Positions 40,550 through 49,545 are shown, counted from the stretch's first letter. The stretch: 64,000 bases of DNA from CBDFGK01 sp965247075 (GCA_965247075.1 CBDFGK010000003.1:2170001-2234000); one strand, 5' to 3'. The notes: generated by a model not told the origin, from the sequence alone. Numbers and translations are program-made.

Positions 40550-41212
40550 ATGCCAATTAAACGTGATTCCGATGGCAATATCATTGAACAGCCAACGCGG
40601 CAGGGGAATGGAGTGAACGACGGTGATCGCCTTACCGAAAAATATCAGCAAGATGACGAAAAGACAGTACCTGTTACAGATAATGACAGCCCCTACGATG
40701 CCAAGACAGTCCTTGTTCGGCGGGGCAGGAAAAACATGGATGCAAACAAGGTTGACGAAGCGCATACCCGTATTTACCGTCCAGGTCGCGAGTCGGTTGC
40801 AAAAGCGACTCCCGCTGGCACTGACACACCGCCTCCGACGCAATCCTCTGCAATGGATGATCCACCTGTGGGTTGGTTAGTGGTAATCAATGGTCCGGGG
40901 CAAGGTAATGTTGTAACACTCGGTAATGGTATGAATTCAATTGGTCGAGACTCAGCGGAGCGATTGTCATTGGATTTTGGAGACGAGATGATCTCCAGGT
41001 CTGATCACGCGAGCATCACCTATGATCCACGGGGTAAAAAGTTCTATATCAAGCACGGTGGCGGCACCAACCTCACCTATGTGAATGATCAACCCGTGCT
41101 CTCACCTCAGGAACTACCGCCACACACCCACATCATGATTGGTAATACCACATTGCGATTTGTTCCCTTGAGCGGTGAGCAATTTGACTGGGACATCCAG
41201 GAGGCAGATTGA
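40550..41212 (+). CDS. FHA domain protein with N-terminal Thr-motif tail
   Basis: 220 residues. The N-terminal 100 are disordered-looking and contain three similar short motifs, DEKTVPV, DAKTVLVRRG and AHTRIYRPGR, each a Thr followed by hydrophobic/basic residues. This type is used as kinase targets that FHA domains then read. The C-terminal domain (about 108-212) is a FHA fold: NSIGRDSAERLSLDF, MISRSDHASITYD and NLTYVNDQPV. GGAGGAAGT precedes ATG 40550. It lies between the TolQ-like gene and the PP2C gene, which suits a phospho-dependent adaptor. Confidence 0.88.
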   Translation: MPIKRDSDGNIIEQPTRQGNGVNDGDRLTEKYQQDDEKTVPVTDNDSPYDAKTVLVRRGRKNMDANKVDEAHTRIYRPGRESVAKATPAGTDTPPPTQSSAMDDPPVGWLVVINGPGQGNVVTLGNGMNSIGRDSAERLSLDFGDEMISRSDHASITYDPRGKKFYIKHGGGTNLTYVNDQPVLSPQELPPHTHIMIGNTTLRFVPLSGEQFDWDIQEAD

Positions 41213-41213
41213 T

Positions 41214-42134
41214 ATGCAAAAGTTATCGAATCCGTTTGCAGGTAATCAAATTGCCGGCGGACGCGAATACCAGGAAGATGCTTTCAAGATATGTGATCTC
41301 CGTAACGGCAAGCCAAAGGAACTATTGCTGTTGCTTGCCGATGGTATGGGCGGGCATGTTGGCGGTGCCCGCGCCAGTGCACTGGTGGTAGCTACTTTTG
41401 CGGAGTCTTTTGCAGACTCGAACACGAATAATGATATTGAACAGCGGCTTAGGGAATCGCTGGATGCAGCCAATGTCGCGATTGCCACGGACACAGAAGC
41501 TAATCCCCAATACGCCGAAATGGGTTGTACGCTCCTGGCGTGCCTGGTATCAGGCAATGAACTCCACTGGCTAAGTGTGGGTGACTCCCCGCTGTGGATA
41601 CTTCATGGCAAGGATATAACTCGCCTCAATGCAGATCATTCAATGCGCCCACTACTTCAAGATCTCGTTGAGTTGGGGCGTATGTCTGCTGAAGAGTTAG
41701 CGGAAGATCACCGCGTCAGCCAGTTGCGCTCTGCGGTAACTGGCGAAGACTTATCACTGGTTGATCAAAATACATCGCCTTACCCTCTTGCAGTCAATGA
41801 TCAGATTATCCTTGCCAGCGATGGTGTAGAGACCCTGATGGTTGATGAAATTAGTCATCTCTGCCAGGAACAGGACAGCCCCGAGCAGGTCGTGACCGCA
41901 CTATTGGATGACATTGAAGCACGGCAAGTGCCGAGACAAGACAATGCCACGGTGGTGGCGTATCGGCATCAGGACACAAATCTTGTGGCACCTGATATCA
42001 AACACCAGGCGCCGAGAGAGATGCCTGTCACTGAGGCCATGGAAGCAATAACTCTGGTAGGGCGACGGAGACGCGCACTAAATATCATGGCACCGTTACA
42101 TTATGTGAAGCGCTTAGCGAGTAGACGACACTGA
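41214..42134 (+). CDS. PP2C-family Ser/Thr protein phosphatase
   Basis: 306 residues, cytoplasmic. Metal-binding Asp residues of PP2C are in place: GGREYQEDAF, LLADGMGGHVGGARAS, VGDSPLW, ILASDGVETLM and QDNATVVAYR. It removes phosphate from Ser/Thr, opposing the kinases at 45.8-49.5 kb. A short basic tail (VGRRRRALN, KRLASRRH) extends beyond the domain. ATG 41214 is one base after the upstream stop and has AGGAGGCAG. Confidence 0.93.
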   Translation: MQKLSNPFAGNQIAGGREYQEDAFKICDLRNGKPKELLLLLADGMGGHVGGARASALVVATFAESFADSNTNNDIEQRLRESLDAANVAIATDTEANPQYAEMGCTLLACLVSGNELHWLSVGDSPLWILHGKDITRLNADHSMRPLLQDLVELGRMSAEELAEDHRVSQLRSAVTGEDLSLVDQNTSPYPLAVNDQIILASDGVETLMVDEISHLCQEQDSPEQVVTALLDDIEARQVPRQDNATVVAYRHQDTNLVAPDIKHQAPREMPVTEAMEAITLVGRRRRALNIMAPLHYVKRLASRRH

Positions 42135-42156
42135 ATCTTGATTGGGATATGTAATT

Positions 42157-43719
42157 ATGAAAAAGGTAATATTTTTGTTTGTCATCAGTTTTCCTTTCTG
42201 GAATCTGGCTGGCGCAGCCATGCCGGATCCTGCAGGGACTGTCTTCGTCGGTACCACTGGCGACCCCTCGAGAGGGCACACCAGCGTCGGGTTTGTTGCC
42301 GATGAGGCGGGGCATATCATCACCTACATCAGTTCGCCACCAGAAAATCTGTTTGTCTTTAATAACATTAATGACGGCACCAGCCATAGGGCACATAAAG
42401 TGGCTTACGATGAGCTTAGTAAACTGGTCTTATTGCAACTTGATGGCAGTACAGAAAATTTCAAACCCTACAAATTTGCACGTAAACCCGCCGAACTCCA
42501 ACGCAAGGTGTATGGCATCAATCTGGAGAATGAAGCAGGTACTCGCGTCGTTACCGGTGCGTTGGCAAGCATAGAAGAGTCAGAATCTGACCCGCACCCA
42601 AATTATTATTTGCACAATGCCCTGGTCGGCAAGAATAGCCTGGGCGGGGCCTTGTTCAACAATTGTGGTGAAGTAGTAGGTGTGATTGTTCCCAAACCTG
42701 GTTGGTTTAGCAGAACTCCGAAAGGTACCGAGTATGCTGTACCAGTGGATTGGGCAATAAACAAGTTCAGTGCTCAAGAATTGCAAATAACTCATGTTCC
42801 AGATGTATGTCTCTCGGATGCAAAACAAGCAGCGGAAAAAGTGCGACTGGCTACTGAGGCTAAGCAGGTAGCAGCAGCAGCAAAAGAGGCAGCGGAACAG
42901 GAAGCAGCGACAAAGCAAGCCGAACTGGATGCACTCAAGCAAAAATCGGAAGAGGAAAAAGGAGCGAGCGAAGAAGAGCGCCAGCGCTTGAAAGCGGATA
43001 TTGAAGCCCGCCAGAAGGAAGCAAAGGAAGCGAGTGACAAGGCAACTGCGGCGCAAGAAGCACATGCTGCAACCAAAGATGCAGCCGAAGATGCAGCCAA
43101 AGATGCAGAGAAAGAAGCAAAAGAAGCACTTGCAGAAGTTCAAGATGTAGCACGAGCGCGTGAAAAACAGTACATGTTGTGGGCTATCATCGGCGCGGCA
43201 GTATTGTTATTGCTCTTGCTTATGGTGTGGATGTTGAAGCAGCGCACAGTTACTCGCGAGCGGCGCGAAAAGGAAGCCGCCGCGTCTCGTGCCGAGGAAG
43301 TACAAGCAAGTCTGACCGCTCGAAAAGAGGATGAGGCGCGTATTCGCCAAACGCCGACAGTGTTCTTTGAAGGCACTGATTCAGCCGGGCAAAACTTTGC
43401 CCTGCGTATTCCCGGCCCATCTATCGCAACCACCTCAGGCGCGGTGATTGGGCGTAACCCAGGCGGCAGTGATTTCATCCTCAATCATCCGCAAGTTTCC
43501 CGCCGTCAATTTCGTCTGTTTGTTGACGGCAAGCTATTACTGATTGAAGACCTTAATTCAACCAACGGCACCATAGTTGATGGGAAAAAACTCAGCGGCG
43601 GAGATGAGACTGTTTTGGCGAATTTGAGTCGTGTGGAACTGAGCGATTTGGTGCTCACCGTGCGGCTTGAATTCAATCAACCTGAACCTGGCCTTCCAGA
43701 AAACAACGATGGGCCGTGA
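42157..43719 (+). CDS. Membrane protein: degenerate trypsin-like domain, coiled coil, FHA
   Basis: 520 residues. Signal peptide MKKVIFLFVISFPFWNLAGA. Residues about 28-215 have a chymotrypsin-like fold pattern, but all three catalytic positions differ from the paralogue at 43716. Where that one has TNHHV, LDLAVL and GNSGGPL, this one has ITYIS, KLVLLQL and NSLGGAL. A long Ala/Glu/Lys coiled coil follows (230-330), then a membrane segment YMLWAIIGAAVLLLLLLMVW, and a cytoplasmic FHA domain (IGRNPGGSDFILN, SRRQFRLF, LNSTNGTIVDG). It looks like a pseudo-protease scaffold linking outside and inside. Confidence 0.85.
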   Translation: MKKVIFLFVISFPFWNLAGAAMPDPAGTVFVGTTGDPSRGHTSVGFVADEAGHIITYISSPPENLFVFNNINDGTSHRAHKVAYDELSKLVLLQLDGSTENFKPYKFARKPAELQRKVYGINLENEAGTRVVTGALASIEESESDPHPNYYLHNALVGKNSLGGALFNNCGEVVGVIVPKPGWFSRTPKGTEYAVPVDWAINKFSAQELQITHVPDVCLSDAKQAAEKVRLATEAKQVAAAAKEAAEQEAATKQAELDALKQKSEEEKGASEEERQRLKADIEARQKEAKEASDKATAAQEAHAATKDAAEDAAKDAEKEAKEALAEVQDVARAREKQYMLWAIIGAAVLLLLLLMVWMLKQRTVTRERREKEAAASRAEEVQASLTARKEDEARIRQTPTVFFEGTDSAGQNFALRIPGPSIATTSGAVIGRNPGGSDFILNHPQVSRRQFRLFVDGKLLLIEDLNSTNGTIVDGKKLSGGDETVLANLSRVELSDLVLTVRLEFNQPEPGLPENNDGP

Positions 43720-44918
43720 AGTTGCGCACGGCGATTTGGTTTCTTGCCTCTTTGTTCCCGTCCTCGGCACTGGCAGTTGATGTTGATACCCTGGAAAAAA
43801 GCGTCGTGCGCATCATCGCTTTCCAAGGCGATGACGCAGGCACCGGCTCGGGCACGGTGGTCGCCCCAGGTATTGTGCTTACCAATCATCATGTGGTTGT
43901 TGCCGGTAGCACCTTAAAAGTAGTTCCAAAAGACATTGGTGACACCCTCCTTGAGGCGCATGTTTTATGGCAGTCAAGCGATCTTGATCTGGCGGTGCTT
44001 ACAGTGGGTGGCCTGTCTCTTCCCAGTGCCACACTGGCAACAAAAAAACCAAATAAGAGTGCAACAGTATGGGCAATTGGTTATCCAGGGGCATCGGATG
44101 AGGCCGGCGGGTTTACCTATGAGGCCACGGTTACTGGTGGTGTAATTAGCTTGTTCCATCATCAGCCTTGGGAGGATGGCGGTATTGCTTTGTGGAAAAT
44201 TCAACATGATGCGGCAATCAATCCTGGTAATAGCGGCGGCCCTCTCTTTGATGACTGTGGTCGTGTAGTGGGAGTAAACACAGGAGGACATTCCCAAGCC
44301 GAGATTAAAGGTATCTACCTGGCATCACATATTGCCGAAGCCCTACCAGCCATTGAACGCTTGGGTATCAAGGTACAGAAAGTCAATTCTCCCTGTACCC
44401 AGCCTGGCAGTGGCGGCATCAATCTTATTACGTGGCTCATAGGTATCTTGTCCTTGATGGCCATTGTTTTGGCACTAGGTAAGTCGCGGCAAAAAATCAT
44501 CAGAGTGGTAGAAAATATGAGCAGGGTGAGTCGCAAATACATTCCTCCCTCAGCATCCTCTGAAGGTGCTAGAAACAAGCCAAAAAACCCTTCCACTCTA
44601 GTGCTGGCAGGTTTTGATGCTACCGGTAAAAGGTTACGCATCCAAGTGCCTAAGCGAGGTGCATCGGTGGCAAAGGGTGGTTATGTCATTGGCAGGCATG
44701 CAGCACTTGTTGATTATCCAATAGAAGATCCCGAAATTTCCCGCCGCCACCTACGCATCACAATGGAACACGGGCAGTGCTACATTGAGGATATGAATTC
44801 GTCGAATGGCACTCGGGTGAATGGTCGCCGTCCGAAGGCTTTTGTATCAACTCTACTCTCCCCTGGGGACAAAATTTCCATCGGCAGAATAGAACTGCAA
44901 GTCTCCAATAGCCGTTAA
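43716..44918 (+). CDS. Membrane protein: trypsin-like serine protease plus FHA
   Basis: 400 residues from GTG 43716, overlapping the upstream stop (GTGA). Signal peptide MKLRTAIWFLASLFPSSALA. Periplasmic trypsin/DegP-type protease with an intact triad: His59 in LTNHHVV, Asp91 in SDLDLAVL and Ser173 in NPGNSGGPLFDD. One membrane segment (NLITWLIGILSLMAIVLAL, near 240) leads to a cytoplasmic FHA domain with VIGRHAALVDYP, ISRRHLRI and NSSNGTRVNG. Such a protein could pass a phosphorylation signal from the kinases to proteolysis outside, or the reverse (inference). Confidence 0.9.
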   Translation: MKLRTAIWFLASLFPSSALAVDVDTLEKSVVRIIAFQGDDAGTGSGTVVAPGIVLTNHHVVVAGSTLKVVPKDIGDTLLEAHVLWQSSDLDLAVLTVGGLSLPSATLATKKPNKSATVWAIGYPGASDEAGGFTYEATVTGGVISLFHHQPWEDGGIALWKIQHDAAINPGNSGGPLFDDCGRVVGVNTGGHSQAEIKGIYLASHIAEALPAIERLGIKVQKVNSPCTQPGSGGINLITWLIGILSLMAIVLALGKSRQKIIRVVENMSRVSRKYIPPSASSEGARNKPKNPSTLVLAGFDATGKRLRIQVPKRGASVAKGGYVIGRHAALVDYPIEDPEISRRHLRITMEHGQCYIEDMNSSNGTRVNGRRPKAFVSTLLSPGDKISIGRIELQVSNSR

Positions 44919-44930
44919 AAAAATGAAGCA

Positions 44931-45728
44931 ATGAAGAGACCTAACAGAGAAATCAATATTTTTGGTATGTCGGCACTGGATTTGTTTGCCTCTGCGCTGG
45001 GTGCATTTATTCTCATCACCCTGGTGCTCTTCCCGTATTTTCCGAACATCTCCAGCGCACCACCAGAACCCCCACCGCCGACGCAAGACCCAGAAGCGTT
45101 GCAAGCATGTCAGTTCGACCTGGCTCAGACTCGGAAAAACCTGGCGCAGACCCTGGAAGAATTACAAGGCTCTCAGGAAGCTCAAGCAAACTTGACGCAA
45201 GATCAGTCGGCATTACAAGAGTCGCAAAAATCTTTACAGAAAGCACAAGAGAAATTGCAACAGTGCGCCAAAAAACTGCGTCAAAAGTTTCTATTAGTTT
45301 TGATAAGTTGGAGTAATTCTGGTGACGATGTGGACCTATTTATACGCGACCCTCTGGGCAATATATTCCACTATAGACAGAAAACAAACCCTGGCACCCC
45401 GGCAAAATTTGAAGAAGATAACAGGAACGGCCCCGGCAATGAAATCTGGTTACATCCGCAGGCTACACCGGGTAAATATGAAATTTGCTATAACTATTAT
45501 TACAGGAACCAAAGCGAGTTCAATAGCGTAGCAGTGCGTGGTGCTTATGTTACTCCCGCCGGGCGTCATAGCCTCGGTACAACCACTCTGTATACAGCAG
45601 GTCAGGGAGCTGCCAGCACAGAACATGTCGCCAGCATCCTGATCGACAAACAAGGTAACGCTACCTTGCAACGCGGTAGCCGAGATGGAATTTGCGGTGT
45701 TGTCTTTAGTAGCAGAGGGGGAAAATGA
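44931..45728 (+). CDS. MotB/ExbD-like single-span protein with DUF2135-like domain
   Basis: 265 residues. Short cytoplasmic N terminus, then one membrane helix MSALDLFASALGAFILITLV with an Asp near its start, as in MotB/TolR/ExbD proton-carrying subunits. A Gln-rich coiled coil (about 60-118) and a periplasmic beta domain follow: LVLISWSNSGDDVDLFIRDP and TPGKYEICYNYYY. This resembles the DUF2135-like end of the VIT protein at 15.6-18.5 kb. It is the probable partner of the TolQ-like protein at 39753. The OmpA-type peptidoglycan-binding domain of MotB is absent, so the load is something else. Confidence 0.75.
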   Translation: MKRPNREINIFGMSALDLFASALGAFILITLVLFPYFPNISSAPPEPPPPTQDPEALQACQFDLAQTRKNLAQTLEELQGSQEAQANLTQDQSALQESQKSLQKAQEKLQQCAKKLRQKFLLVLISWSNSGDDVDLFIRDPLGNIFHYRQKTNPGTPAKFEEDNRNGPGNEIWLHPQATPGKYEICYNYYYRNQSEFNSVAVRGAYVTPAGRHSLGTTTLYTAGQGAASTEHVASILIDKQGNATLQRGSRDGICGVVFSSRGGK

Positions 45729-45757
45729 GCAATGCGGACAGGTAGTAATAAGCTCAC

Positions 45758-47761
45758 ATGACTGACCATCTCCAGGCCCTACCCGCCGAGTATCAATTAA
45801 ATGAATATCGTATAGAAGGCGTCATCGGTAGCGGTGGTTTTGGTATTACCTACCTCGCCCGGGATATTCAACTCGACAAGACGGTCGCCATCAAAGAGTA
45901 TCTGCCCAGCGACTTCGCAGTGCGCACAGATACTACGACCGTCCGACCTAAATCCACTGCTGACCAGGATGATTATCAATGGGGCTTGAAACGTTTTCAG
46001 GATGAAGCGCGCACCCTGGCACGGTTTGAACATCCACATCTGAACCATGTGTATCGTCATTTTGAGGGTAACGGCACCGCTTATTTAGTGCTGGACTATA
46101 TTGAAGGCGAAACATTATCAGACTTGCTCAAACGTGAAGGACGGCTTGAACCCACCCGCTTGCAACGATTAGTCACCGAACTCTTATCCGGCCTGGACGA
46201 AGTACACAGTGCGGGCTATGTGCATCGCGATGTCAAGCCAAGTAACATCATGCTACGCAAAAATGGTTCCTCGGTGCTGCTGGACTTCGGTGCCGCTCGG
46301 CAGGTACTTGGACAACGCTCAAAGAGTATCACTTCCGTTTTGACACCCGGATATGCACCGATAGAACAGTATGACCAGAAAGGGGACGACATTGGTCCCT
46401 GGACCGACCTCTATGCACTGGGCATGGTGGCCTACCGTTGTGTATCTGGTATCAGCGAGACCAAACTGCTTGATGCAATCACACGTGCCCGATTGGAACG
46501 AAAAGGCAAGCAAGATCAAGACATGGTGCCTGCCGTGGAAGTTGGCAAGGGACATTATCCGCTGCCCCTGCTCAAGGCGATTGATTGGGCAATCAAGGTG
46601 GAAGAGAACGAACGCCCGCAAAATGTTGCGGCAATCCAAGAGATGATCGCTGGTGATGAAGCATCTGATGCCGTACCGGACGCGGTGCCGGTAGATAAAC
46701 CAGCAAAGCAACCGATGTCACCAAAGTCTGAGCAAAGCCGGGGATGGGTATTGGTATGGGTGGTAGTAGTATTGGTGCTGGTTGGGTTCTTATCGTGGTC
46801 ACCATCAGTAGAGCATGAACGGACAGTGGAAAGAGAACCAGTAATCCGAACAGAGCGACCAAACCAAGCAGAACGTGAACAGAGAGCGGAAGCAGAGCGA
46901 GCAGCCCAAGCAGAACGTGAACGGGTAGCGGAAGCAGAGCGAGCAGCCCAAGCAGAACGTGAACGGGTAGCGGAAGCAGAGCGAGCAGCCCAAGCAGAAC
47001 GTGAACGGGTAGCGGAAGCAGAGCGAGCAGCCCAAGCAGAACGTGAACGGAGAGCGGAAGCAGAGCGAGCAGCCCAAGCAGAACGTGAACGGAGAGCGAC
47101 AGCACAGAAGTGCCAAAGCTATTACAACAACCAGCGGTACGCCGGGGCATTGGACTCGTGTCTCCGGGCAGCAGCACATGGGGACGTGTCCGCTCAAAAC
47201 AACCTTGGTTATATGTACTGGACAGGACAAGGTGTTGCTCATGATTACATTGAAGCGTTCAAGTGGTATAGCAAAGCGGCAGAACAGGGGTTGGCAATCG
47301 CCCAACGCCACCTCGGCACAATGTATCGGAATGGCTATGGCGTTACACAGGATTACGCTGAAGCCGCCAAATGGTATCGGAAATCGGCAGAACAGGGGAA
47401 TGCACAGGGTCAATTCTACCTCGGTATTATGTATTCAAAAGGCAAAGGTGTTCTTCAAGATTACACCGAAGCGGTCAAGTGGTATCGCAAAGCGGCAGAG
47501 CAAGGGAATGCATCTGGTCAATATAACCTCGGTGCTATGTATTATAACGGCAAGGGTGTTGCTTGGGATGACACCGAAGCGGACAAGTGGTTTCGCAAAG
47601 CGGCAGAGCAAGGAAATGCGGAGGCTCAATACACCCTTGGGGAAATATATTCAAAAGGCGGAGGCGACCTCTCTAGAAATACCAGAAAAGCGCGCGAATG
47701 GTATCGCAAAGCAGCAGCCCAAGGGCACGCTGGTGCCCAGAAAGCACTAAGAAAACTATAA
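45758..47761 (+). CDS. Transmembrane Ser/Thr protein kinase with Sel1 repeats (copy 1)
   Basis: 667 residues. Cytoplasmic Hanks-type kinase (about 17-290): G-loop VIGSGGFG, Lys46 in VAIKEYLP, catalytic YVHRDVKPSN (Asp158) and LLDFGAAR (Asp176). Linker with SPKSEQSRG, membrane helix near 329-348 (VLVWVVVVLVLVGFL), then five exact-type 14-residue units AEAERAAQAERERV, a likely coiled coil, then about five Sel1 repeats (AEAAKWYRKSAEQGNAQGQ) in the periplasm. Sel1 repeats bind proteins. It probably phosphorylates the Thr motifs read by the FHA proteins upstream. The kinase domain is nearly identical to copy 2. Confidence 0.93.
   Translation: MTDHLQALPAEYQLNEYRIEGVIGSGGFGITYLARDIQLDKTVAIKEYLPSDFAVRTDTTTVRPKSTADQDDYQWGLKRFQDEARTLARFEHPHLNHVYRHFEGNGTAYLVLDYIEGETLSDLLKREGRLEPTRLQRLVTELLSGLDEVHSAGYVHRDVKPSNIMLRKNGSSVLLDFGAARQVLGQRSKSITSVLTPGYAPIEQYDQKGDDIGPWTDLYALGMVAYRCVSGISETKLLDAITRARLERKGKQDQDMVPAVEVGKGHYPLPLLKAIDWAIKVEENERPQNVAAIQEMIAGDEASDAVPDAVPVDKPAKQPMSPKSEQSRGWVLVWVVVVLVLVGFLSWSPSVEHERTVEREPVIRTERPNQAEREQRAEAERAAQAERERVAEAERAAQAERERVAEAERAAQAERERVAEAERAAQAERERRAEAERAAQAERERRATAQKCQSYYNNQRYAGALDSCLRAAAHGDVSAQNNLGYMYWTGQGVAHDYIEAFKWYSKAAEQGLAIAQRHLGTMYRNGYGVTQDYAEAAKWYRKSAEQGNAQGQFYLGIMYSKGKGVLQDYTEAVKWYRKAAEQGNASGQYNLGAMYYNGKGVAWDDTEADKWFRKAAEQGNAEAQYTLGEIYSKGGGDLSRNTRKAREWYRKAAAQGHAGAQKALRKL
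46886..47095 (+). repeat. 42-bp coding tandem repeat, five units
   Basis: Five consecutive 42-base units, each beginning GCGGAAGCAGAGCGAGCAGC (starts 46886, 46928, 46970, 47012, 47054), encode 14-residue coiled-coil units. The units are almost identical, indicating recent slippage growth. Kinase copy 2 lacks this expansion. Confidence 0.9.
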
Positions 47762-47850
47762 CCCTTGCTTCAACTTCTTCGGTCAAGTATTCCCGTAACA
47801 AGTGATGCTGGTACACTTATGAATGACCTACAAGATGGTAATAAACCCAC
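47762..47850. repeat. 89-bp inter-kinase spacer, copy 1
   Basis: This spacer, starting CCCTTGCTTCAACTTCTTC, is repeated at 49546..49634 with the same length and about one difference. It probably contains a separate promoter or ribosome site for each kinase copy, and it shows that whole gene units were duplicated. Confidence 0.85.
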
Positions 47851-49545
47851 ATGACTGATCATCTCCACGCCCTGCCTGCCGGTCATCGGCTAAATGAATA
47901 CCGCATAGAGGGTGTCATCGGTAGCGGTGGTTTTGGTATTACCTACCTCGCCCGGGATATTCAACTCGACAAGACGGTCGCCATCAAAGAGTACCTGCCC
48001 AGCGACTTCGCAGTGCGCACTGATACTACGACCGTCCAACCTAAATCCACGGCTGATCAGGATGATTATCAATGGGGCTTGGCACGTTTTTTGGATGAAG
48101 CGCGCACCCTGGCACGGTTTGAGCACCCACATCTCAATCATGTGCATCGCTACTTTGAGGACAATAATACTGCCTATTTGGTGCTGGACTATATTGAAGG
48201 CGAAACATTATCAGACCTGCTCAGACGTGAAGGACGACTTGAATCCACCCACTTACAACGATTAGTCACTGAATTGCTCTCCGGCCTGGACGAAGTACAC
48301 AGTGCGGGCTATGTGCATCGCGATGTCAAGCCAAGTAACATCATGCTACGCAAAAATGGTTCCTCGGTGCTGCTGGACTTCGGTGCCGCTCGGCAGGTAC
48401 TTGGACAACGCTCAAAGAGTATCACTTCCGTTTTGACACCCGGATATGCACCGATAGAACAGTATGACCAGAAAGGGGACGACATCGGTCCCTGGACCGA
48501 CCTCTATGCGCTGGGCATGGTGGCCTACCGTTGTGTATCTGGTATCAGCGAGACCAAACTGCTTGATGCAATCACACGTGCCCGATTGGAACGAAAAGGC
48601 AAGCAAGATCAAGACATGGTGCCTGCCGTGGAAGTTGGCAAGGGACATTATCCGCTGCCCCTGCTCAAGGCGATTGATTGGGCAATCAAGGTGGAAGAGA
48701 ACGAACGCCCGCAAAATGTTGCGGCAATCCAAGAGATGATCGCTGGTGATGAAGCATTTGATGCCGTACCGGACGCGGTGCCGGTAGATAAACCAGCAAA
48801 GCAACCGAGTCCATCAAAGTCCAAACAAGGTTGGGGATGGTTCTGGACGATAGCATTAGTGCTGGTTGTCGGGTTCTCAGTGTGGTCAGCAACAGTAGAA
48901 CGTGAACGGGTAGCGGAAAGAGAACGAGTAATCCGAACAGAGCGACTAGCCCAAGCAGAAAGGAAACGGAGAGAGGAGGCTGCGCAAATAGCAACGGCAC
49001 AGAAGTGCCAAAGCGATTACAGCAATAAGGCGTATGCCAATGCATTGGACTCGTGTCTCCGGGCAGCAGAGCAAGGAAATGCGCTCGGCCAAAACATTCT
49101 CGGTTTTATGTACGACTACGGTCGAGGTGTTAATAGGGATTATGCCGAAGCAGTCAAGTGGTATCGCAAGGCAGCAGAGCAAGGAAATGCGCTCGGCCAA
49201 AACATTCTCGGTTTTATGTACGACTACGGTCAAGGTGTTAATAGGGATTATGCCGAAGCAGTCAAGTGGTATCGCAAGGCAGCAGAGCAAGGAAATGCGC
49301 TCGGCCAATATGCCCTCGGTGTGATGTACGCAAAAGGCAGGGGCGTTGCTCAGGATGACGCCGAAGCTGTCAAGTGGCATCGCAAATCAGCAGAACAGGG
49401 ATTTGCGAAGGCCCAATACAACCTCGGTGTGATGTACGTAAAAGGCAGGGGCGTTGCTCAGGATGACGCCGAAGCAGTCAAGTGGTATCGCAAGGCTACA
49501 GCCCAAGGACACGCTGGTGCCAAGAAAGCACTAAGAAAATTATAA
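47851..49545 (+). CDS. Transmembrane Ser/Thr protein kinase with Sel1 repeats (copy 2)
   Basis: 564 residues with the same plan as copy 1: kinase domain (HRDVKPSN, DFGAAR), linker, membrane helix FWTIALVLVVGFSVWSA, a short charged stretch, then Sel1 repeats. From about 48.29 to 48.80 kb the DNA differs from copy 1 at only a handful of positions, while the N-terminal part and periplasmic part differ more. Two 108-base Sel1 units (near 49064-49279) are almost exact duplicates (LGFMYDYGRGVNRDYAEAVK). Likely paralogous sensors with different periplasmic partners. Confidence 0.93.
   Translation: MTDHLHALPAGHRLNEYRIEGVIGSGGFGITYLARDIQLDKTVAIKEYLPSDFAVRTDTTTVQPKSTADQDDYQWGLARFLDEARTLARFEHPHLNHVHRYFEDNNTAYLVLDYIEGETLSDLLRREGRLESTHLQRLVTELLSGLDEVHSAGYVHRDVKPSNIMLRKNGSSVLLDFGAARQVLGQRSKSITSVLTPGYAPIEQYDQKGDDIGPWTDLYALGMVAYRCVSGISETKLLDAITRARLERKGKQDQDMVPAVEVGKGHYPLPLLKAIDWAIKVEENERPQNVAAIQEMIAGDEAFDAVPDAVPVDKPAKQPSPSKSKQGWGWFWTIALVLVVGFSVWSATVERERVAERERVIRTERLAQAERKRREEAAQIATAQKCQSDYSNKAYANALDSCLRAAEQGNALGQNILGFMYDYGRGVNRDYAEAVKWYRKAAEQGNALGQNILGFMYDYGQGVNRDYAEAVKWYRKAAEQGNALGQYALGVMYAKGRGVAQDDAEAVKWHRKSAEQGFAKAQYNLGVMYVKGRGVAQDDAEAVKWYRKATAQGHAGAKKALRKL

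Noticed and set aside
39753..45728. Zorya defence system
   Set aside because: The channel-like pair recalls ZorA/ZorB, but ZorB's OmpA domain and the ZorC/ZorD/ZorE genes are absent.
39323..49545. Type VI secretion regulatory locus (PpkA/PppA/Fha)
   Set aside because: Kinase, phosphatase and FHA genes are present but no tss/vip/hcp/vgr/clp genes, and the TolQ-like and protease parts do not belong to T6SS.
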